Shown here: positions 6,171 to 7,482 of the stretch, piece by piece
How positions within the stretch are numbered: position 1 is the first letter of the stretch
Layout: each line of letters begins with the position of its first letter
Source of the DNA: Marinilabiliales bacterium
GTDB taxonomy: Bacteria > Bacteroidota > Bacteroidia > Bacteroidales > F082
NCBI GenBank assembly: GCA_002869465.1
Contig: PKSW01000307.1
Location: 1-7,482, forward strand
DNA: 7,482 nt
Direction: 5' to 3'
The notes under the pieces: model-generated
What the model was told of the DNA's origin: nothing
What the model saw: only the letters and a program-made list of their open reading frames with translations
Database searches by the model: none
Made by a program: the position numbers and the translations under genes

Positions 6171-7451
6171 ATGAAAAGATGCATTTTTTGGTTCAGACGC
6201 GATCTGCGTCTTGATGACAATACGGCCTTATTTGAAGCCTTACAATCTGGTTTCCCAGTACAAGCTATATTTATTTTTGATCAACAAATTTTACAGGAAT
6301 TAGCATCGGATGACCCCAGGTTTAATTTTATTTATGACACACTTTATAATCTTCATAAAGAATTATTAAAAAGCGGCTGTTCATTATTATGCCTGCAGGG
6401 TGATCCTGTGAAAATATGGGAAGAACTGATTGCCCGTGATGACATCTCAAAAGTGTTTATAAATAAAGATTATGAGCCTTATGCAATAGAAAGGGATTAT
6501 AAAGTAAAAGATTTACTTCAAAAACATGATATTGAATTACATGGATATAAAGACCAGGTAATTTTTGAAGAAAATGAAGTAGTGAAAGCTGACGGAAAAC
6601 CCTACACCGTTTTTACACCTTACAAGAACAAATGGCTTGAATCTTTCAGTTCGGCTGAAGTTGCTCCTAAAAAAAACCCTTCTTTTGAGAATTTTGAATC
6701 CTCAAACTACACTTTTCCAACTCGCGCTGAAATTGGGTTCTCCAAGTCATCCGTCAAAGTGAAAGAATATGACCTTTCAGCGCTGGATTTATATGCCACC
6801 GGAAGGGATTATCCATCTGGAAACAATACAAGCTACCTGGGTCCTCATTTAAGGTTTGGAACAGTGAGCCCCCGCCAGGTTATTTCAAGGCTTAAACCGT
6901 CAGATGAGGTGTTTCTGAGCGAACTAATCTGGCGCGAATTCTTTATGCAAATCCTTTTTCACTTCCCTGAGGTGGTGAACCATAATTTTAAATCCAAATA
7001 CGATGGCATCCGATGGAGAAACAATGAAGATGAATTCAAAAAATGGCGCGACGGACAAACCGGTTATCCCATTGTGGATGCCGGTATGCGACAACTCAAC
7101 GAAACAGGTTACATGCATAATCGTGTCAGGATGATCACAGCAGGCTTCCTTTGCAAACACCTGCTGATTGACTGGCGCTGGGGCGAAGCATATTTTGCTT
7201 CCAAACTCCTCGATTTTGAGCTTGCCTCCAACAATGGCAACTGGCAATGGGCGGCCGGAACCGGTTGCGATGCAGCTCCCTATTTCAGGATATTCAACCC
7301 CGAGGAACAGTTGAAGAAATTTGATAAAGACTTAGCATACGTTAAGAAGTGGATACCTGAACTGGGCAGCAGCAGCTATCCTACGCCAATGGTTGACCAT
7401 AAAATGGCCCGGAAAAGAGCCTTGGAAGTATATCAGCAAGGACTCAAATAA
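6171..7451 (+). CDS. phr: Class I deoxyribodipyrimidine (CPD) photolyase / cryptochrome family
   Basis: A complete 426-residue photolyase. It binds UV-damaged DNA in the cytoplasm and uses light and FADH- to split cyclobutane pyrimidine dimers. The N-terminal antenna domain (about 1-130) starts with the typical IFWFRRDLRLDDNTAL. The FAD domain (about 200-426) shows ELIWREFF (251-258), TGYPIVDAGMRQL (297-309), YMHNRVRMI (314-322), IDWRWGE (333-339), and NNGNWQWAAGTGCDAAPYF (354-372). By motif alignment with E. coli Phr, the electron-transfer tryptophans are W282, W335 and W358, the flavin N5 asparagine is N354, and lesion-binding E274/W277 correspond to E251/W254. All are present, which favours active repair over a signalling cryptochrome. 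It is somewhat shorter than the 472-residue E. coli enzyme but intact to the usual C-terminal VDHKMARKRAL. The antenna is probably a folate or absent, since Bacteroidota generally lack deazaflavin; this is inference. The ATG abuts the SDR stop with no Shine-Dalgarno sequence, so translation is probably coupled. Confidence 0.95.
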   Translation: MKRCIFWFRRDLRLDDNTALFEALQSGFPVQAIFIFDQQILQELASDDPRFNFIYDTLYNLHKELLKSGCSLLCLQGDPVKIWEELIARDDISKVFINKDYEPYAIERDYKVKDLLQKHDIELHGYKDQVIFEENEVVKADGKPYTVFTPYKNKWLESFSSAEVAPKKNPSFENFESSNYTFPTRAEIGFSKSSVKVKEYDLSALDLYATGRDYPSGNNTSYLGPHLRFGTVSPRQVISRLKPSDEVFLSELIWREFFMQILFHFPEVVNHNFKSKYDGIRWRNNEDEFKKWRDGQTGYPIVDAGMRQLNETGYMHNRVRMITAGFLCKHLLIDWRWGEAYFASKLLDFELASNNGNWQWAAGTGCDAAPYFRIFNPEEQLKKFDKDLAYVKKWIPELGSSSYPTPMVDHKMARKRALEVYQQGLK

Positions 7452-7482
7452 TTATTTGACCGCAATCTTAATTCAAAAGAAA

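Noticed and set aside
6924..7247. Minus-strand open frame of 107 codons
   Set aside because: Antisense to the most conserved part of the photolyase; a shadow frame.
1..7482. CRISPR arrays, tRNA/rRNA genes, insertion sequences or phage genes
   Set aside because: No regular spaced repeats, tRNA-like cloverleaf, terminal repeats with transposase, or phage-type proteins were seen on either strand.

Overview
The window looks like ordinary chromosome from a free-living member of the Bacteroidota. The DNA is AT-rich. Most genes lack a clear Shine-Dalgarno sequence. The genes are typical of that phylum: an NTT-like membrane protein fused to HEAT repeats, a lipoprotein of the class A serine hydrolase fold, and an exported flavin-fold protein whose predicted mature end begins with Gln. 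The genus cannot be named from this sequence.

The left part (about 1-3226) is read on the minus strand. A serine beta-lactamase-like lipoprotein (2306-3226) is followed after 68 bases by a large gene that starts at 2237 and leaves the window at base 1. Its visible 745 residues are a polytopic membrane domain related to the ATP/ADP translocase (NTT/TLC) family, followed by a soluble array of HEAT-type helical repeats. The two genes may share a transcript. No insertion sequence, tRNA, rRNA or CRISPR array is visible anywhere.

A 387-base gene-free stretch (3227-3613) separates the two divergent blocks. It holds several short inverted repeats; the best is a perfect 9-bp dyad at 3263-3285, just upstream of the lipoprotein gene.

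The right part (3614-7482) is read on the plus strand. First comes a secreted FMN split-barrel protein of the pyridoxamine-phosphate-oxidase-like family (3614-4162). After 142 bases follows a tight cluster: a DCC-family thiol protein with a TTG start (4305-4712), an atypical SDR oxidoreductase with a DUF2867 C-terminus (4755-6170), and a complete class I DNA photolyase (6171-7451). The SDR stop codon directly abuts the photolyase start codon, so these genes are very probably co-transcribed and translationally coupled. All three lie in the same reading frame, separated only by stop codons, and a 13-codon mini-frame exactly fills the gap between the first two. The cluster looks like a light- or oxidative-damage response unit built around FADH-dependent DNA repair, but the roles of the DCC and SDR partners are not established.

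No clearly new defence or mobile system is visible. The points most worth following up are the HEAT-NTT fusion, the photolyase-associated operon with its single-frame layout, and a class A-fold lipoprotein that lacks the usual deacylation motif.
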